Below, one piece after another: positions 63,823-64,000 of a stretch of DNA of 64,000 bases. The position numbers and the translations under genes are program-made. The notes under the pieces were generated by a model, which was not told the DNA's origin, ran no database searches, and saw only the letters and a list, made by a program, of their open reading frames with translations. The stretch's first letter is position 1. Every line of letters starts with the position of its first letter. This DNA is from Hyphomicrobiales bacterium. GTDB taxonomy: Bacteria; Pseudomonadota; Alphaproteobacteria; Rhizobiales; Rhizobiaceae. Location: assembly GCA_017305935.1 (NCBI GenBank), contig JAFKJU010000022.1, positions 56,602-120,601 of the forward strand, read 5' to 3'.

Positions 63823-64000
63823 ATGACGGACGCCCTTTCGGAAGAGACATTGAAGCGGATGATGTTGCGTTCCCTCGACGGGGACGAGGGCGCCTACCGG
63901 CATCTGCTGCAGGCGCTGCGTGGCCTGCTGCTCGCCTATTACCGGCGGCGACTGGCCCTCGGCGCCCGGAGCGACCTGGAAGATCTGGTGCAGGATACGC
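63823..64000 (+). CDS. ECF-type RNA polymerase sigma factor (partial, 3' end outside window)
   Basis: 59 codons from ATG 63823 to the window edge. LRSLDGDEGAYRHLLQALRG and LAYYRRRLALGARSDLEDLVQDT form region 2.1-2.2 of an ECF sigma factor. It is divergent from the MXKDX-repeat gene, 183 bases apart. In many proteobacteria such a sigma has a DUF1109/NrsF membrane anti-sigma downstream; that region is not in the window. No strong ribosome site is seen. Confidence 0.8.
   Translation, partial: MTDALSEETLKRMMLRSLDGDEGAYRHLLQALRGLLLAYYRRRLALGARSDLEDLVQDT

Overview
The window is a GC-rich (about 60-65% by eye), densely packed chromosomal stretch of an alphaproteobacterium, most likely family Rhizobiaceae. 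The clues are a BacA/SbmA transporter, a NolR-like ArsR regulator, a fused trpE(G) gene preceded by a WWW-containing trpL leader peptide, a bdhA-xdhA-xdhB operon of the kind known from Sinorhizobium meliloti, a choXWV choline transporter, TGA-N9-TCA (RirA/IRO-type) boxes in front of a TonB-dependent receptor, and several copies of a palindromic intergenic repeat. No nod, nif, plasmid or phage genes, rRNA, tRNA or CRISPR were seen.

Layout. 1-1516: split MnmC system, a mnmD methyltransferase (cut by the left edge) divergent from an MnmC2-like FAD oxidoreductase, with start codons overlapping in one CATG. 1606-15543: purine and ureide catabolism. It holds allantoinase puuE, OHCU decarboxylase uraD, ureidoglycolate lyase allA, hydroxyisourate hydrolase uraH, guanine deaminase guaD, membrane urate oxidase puuD and xanthine dehydrogenase xdhAB. 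Interleaved are lldD, a VOC protein, a LysR regulator, a DUF1127 micro-protein and bdhA. Together these carry guanine through xanthine, urate and allantoin towards glyoxylate; xdhC and an allantoate hydrolase are not in the window. 15770-31402: housekeeping and envelope genes (glpK, LD-carboxypeptidase, a YCII plus ECF42-type sigma pair, LLM oxidoreductase, methionine aminopeptidase, chemoreceptor, bacA, a 26-residue membrane protein, polysaccharide deacetylase, NnrU, TPR protein plus der, glycosyltransferase).

31514-42753: carbohydrate and osmolyte metabolism (KdgK-like sugar kinase between two repeat copies, GH13 alpha-glucosidase, omega-aminotransferase, secreted GH9 cellulase, NolR-like regulator, HugZ-like protein, choXWV). 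42955-43338 is a c-type cytochrome.

43465-50074 is the most interesting region. Five tightly spaced or overlapping genes encode a coiled-coil protein, two soluble proteins of unknown function, an AAA-type ATPase with an unusual Walker B, and a membrane-anchored DUF2333-like protein. I read this as one uncharacterised ATPase module.

50081-64000: a PAS protein with a LuxR solo, formate-THF ligase, an extensin-like protein, an iron-regulated TonB receptor, the trp attenuator and trpE(G), bluB, a CDF metal exporter (with a promoter and hairpin in its leader) coupled to queF, a DUF2076 protein, a ClpP paralogue, an MXKDX-repeat secreted protein and the start of a divergent ECF sigma gene cut by the right edge.
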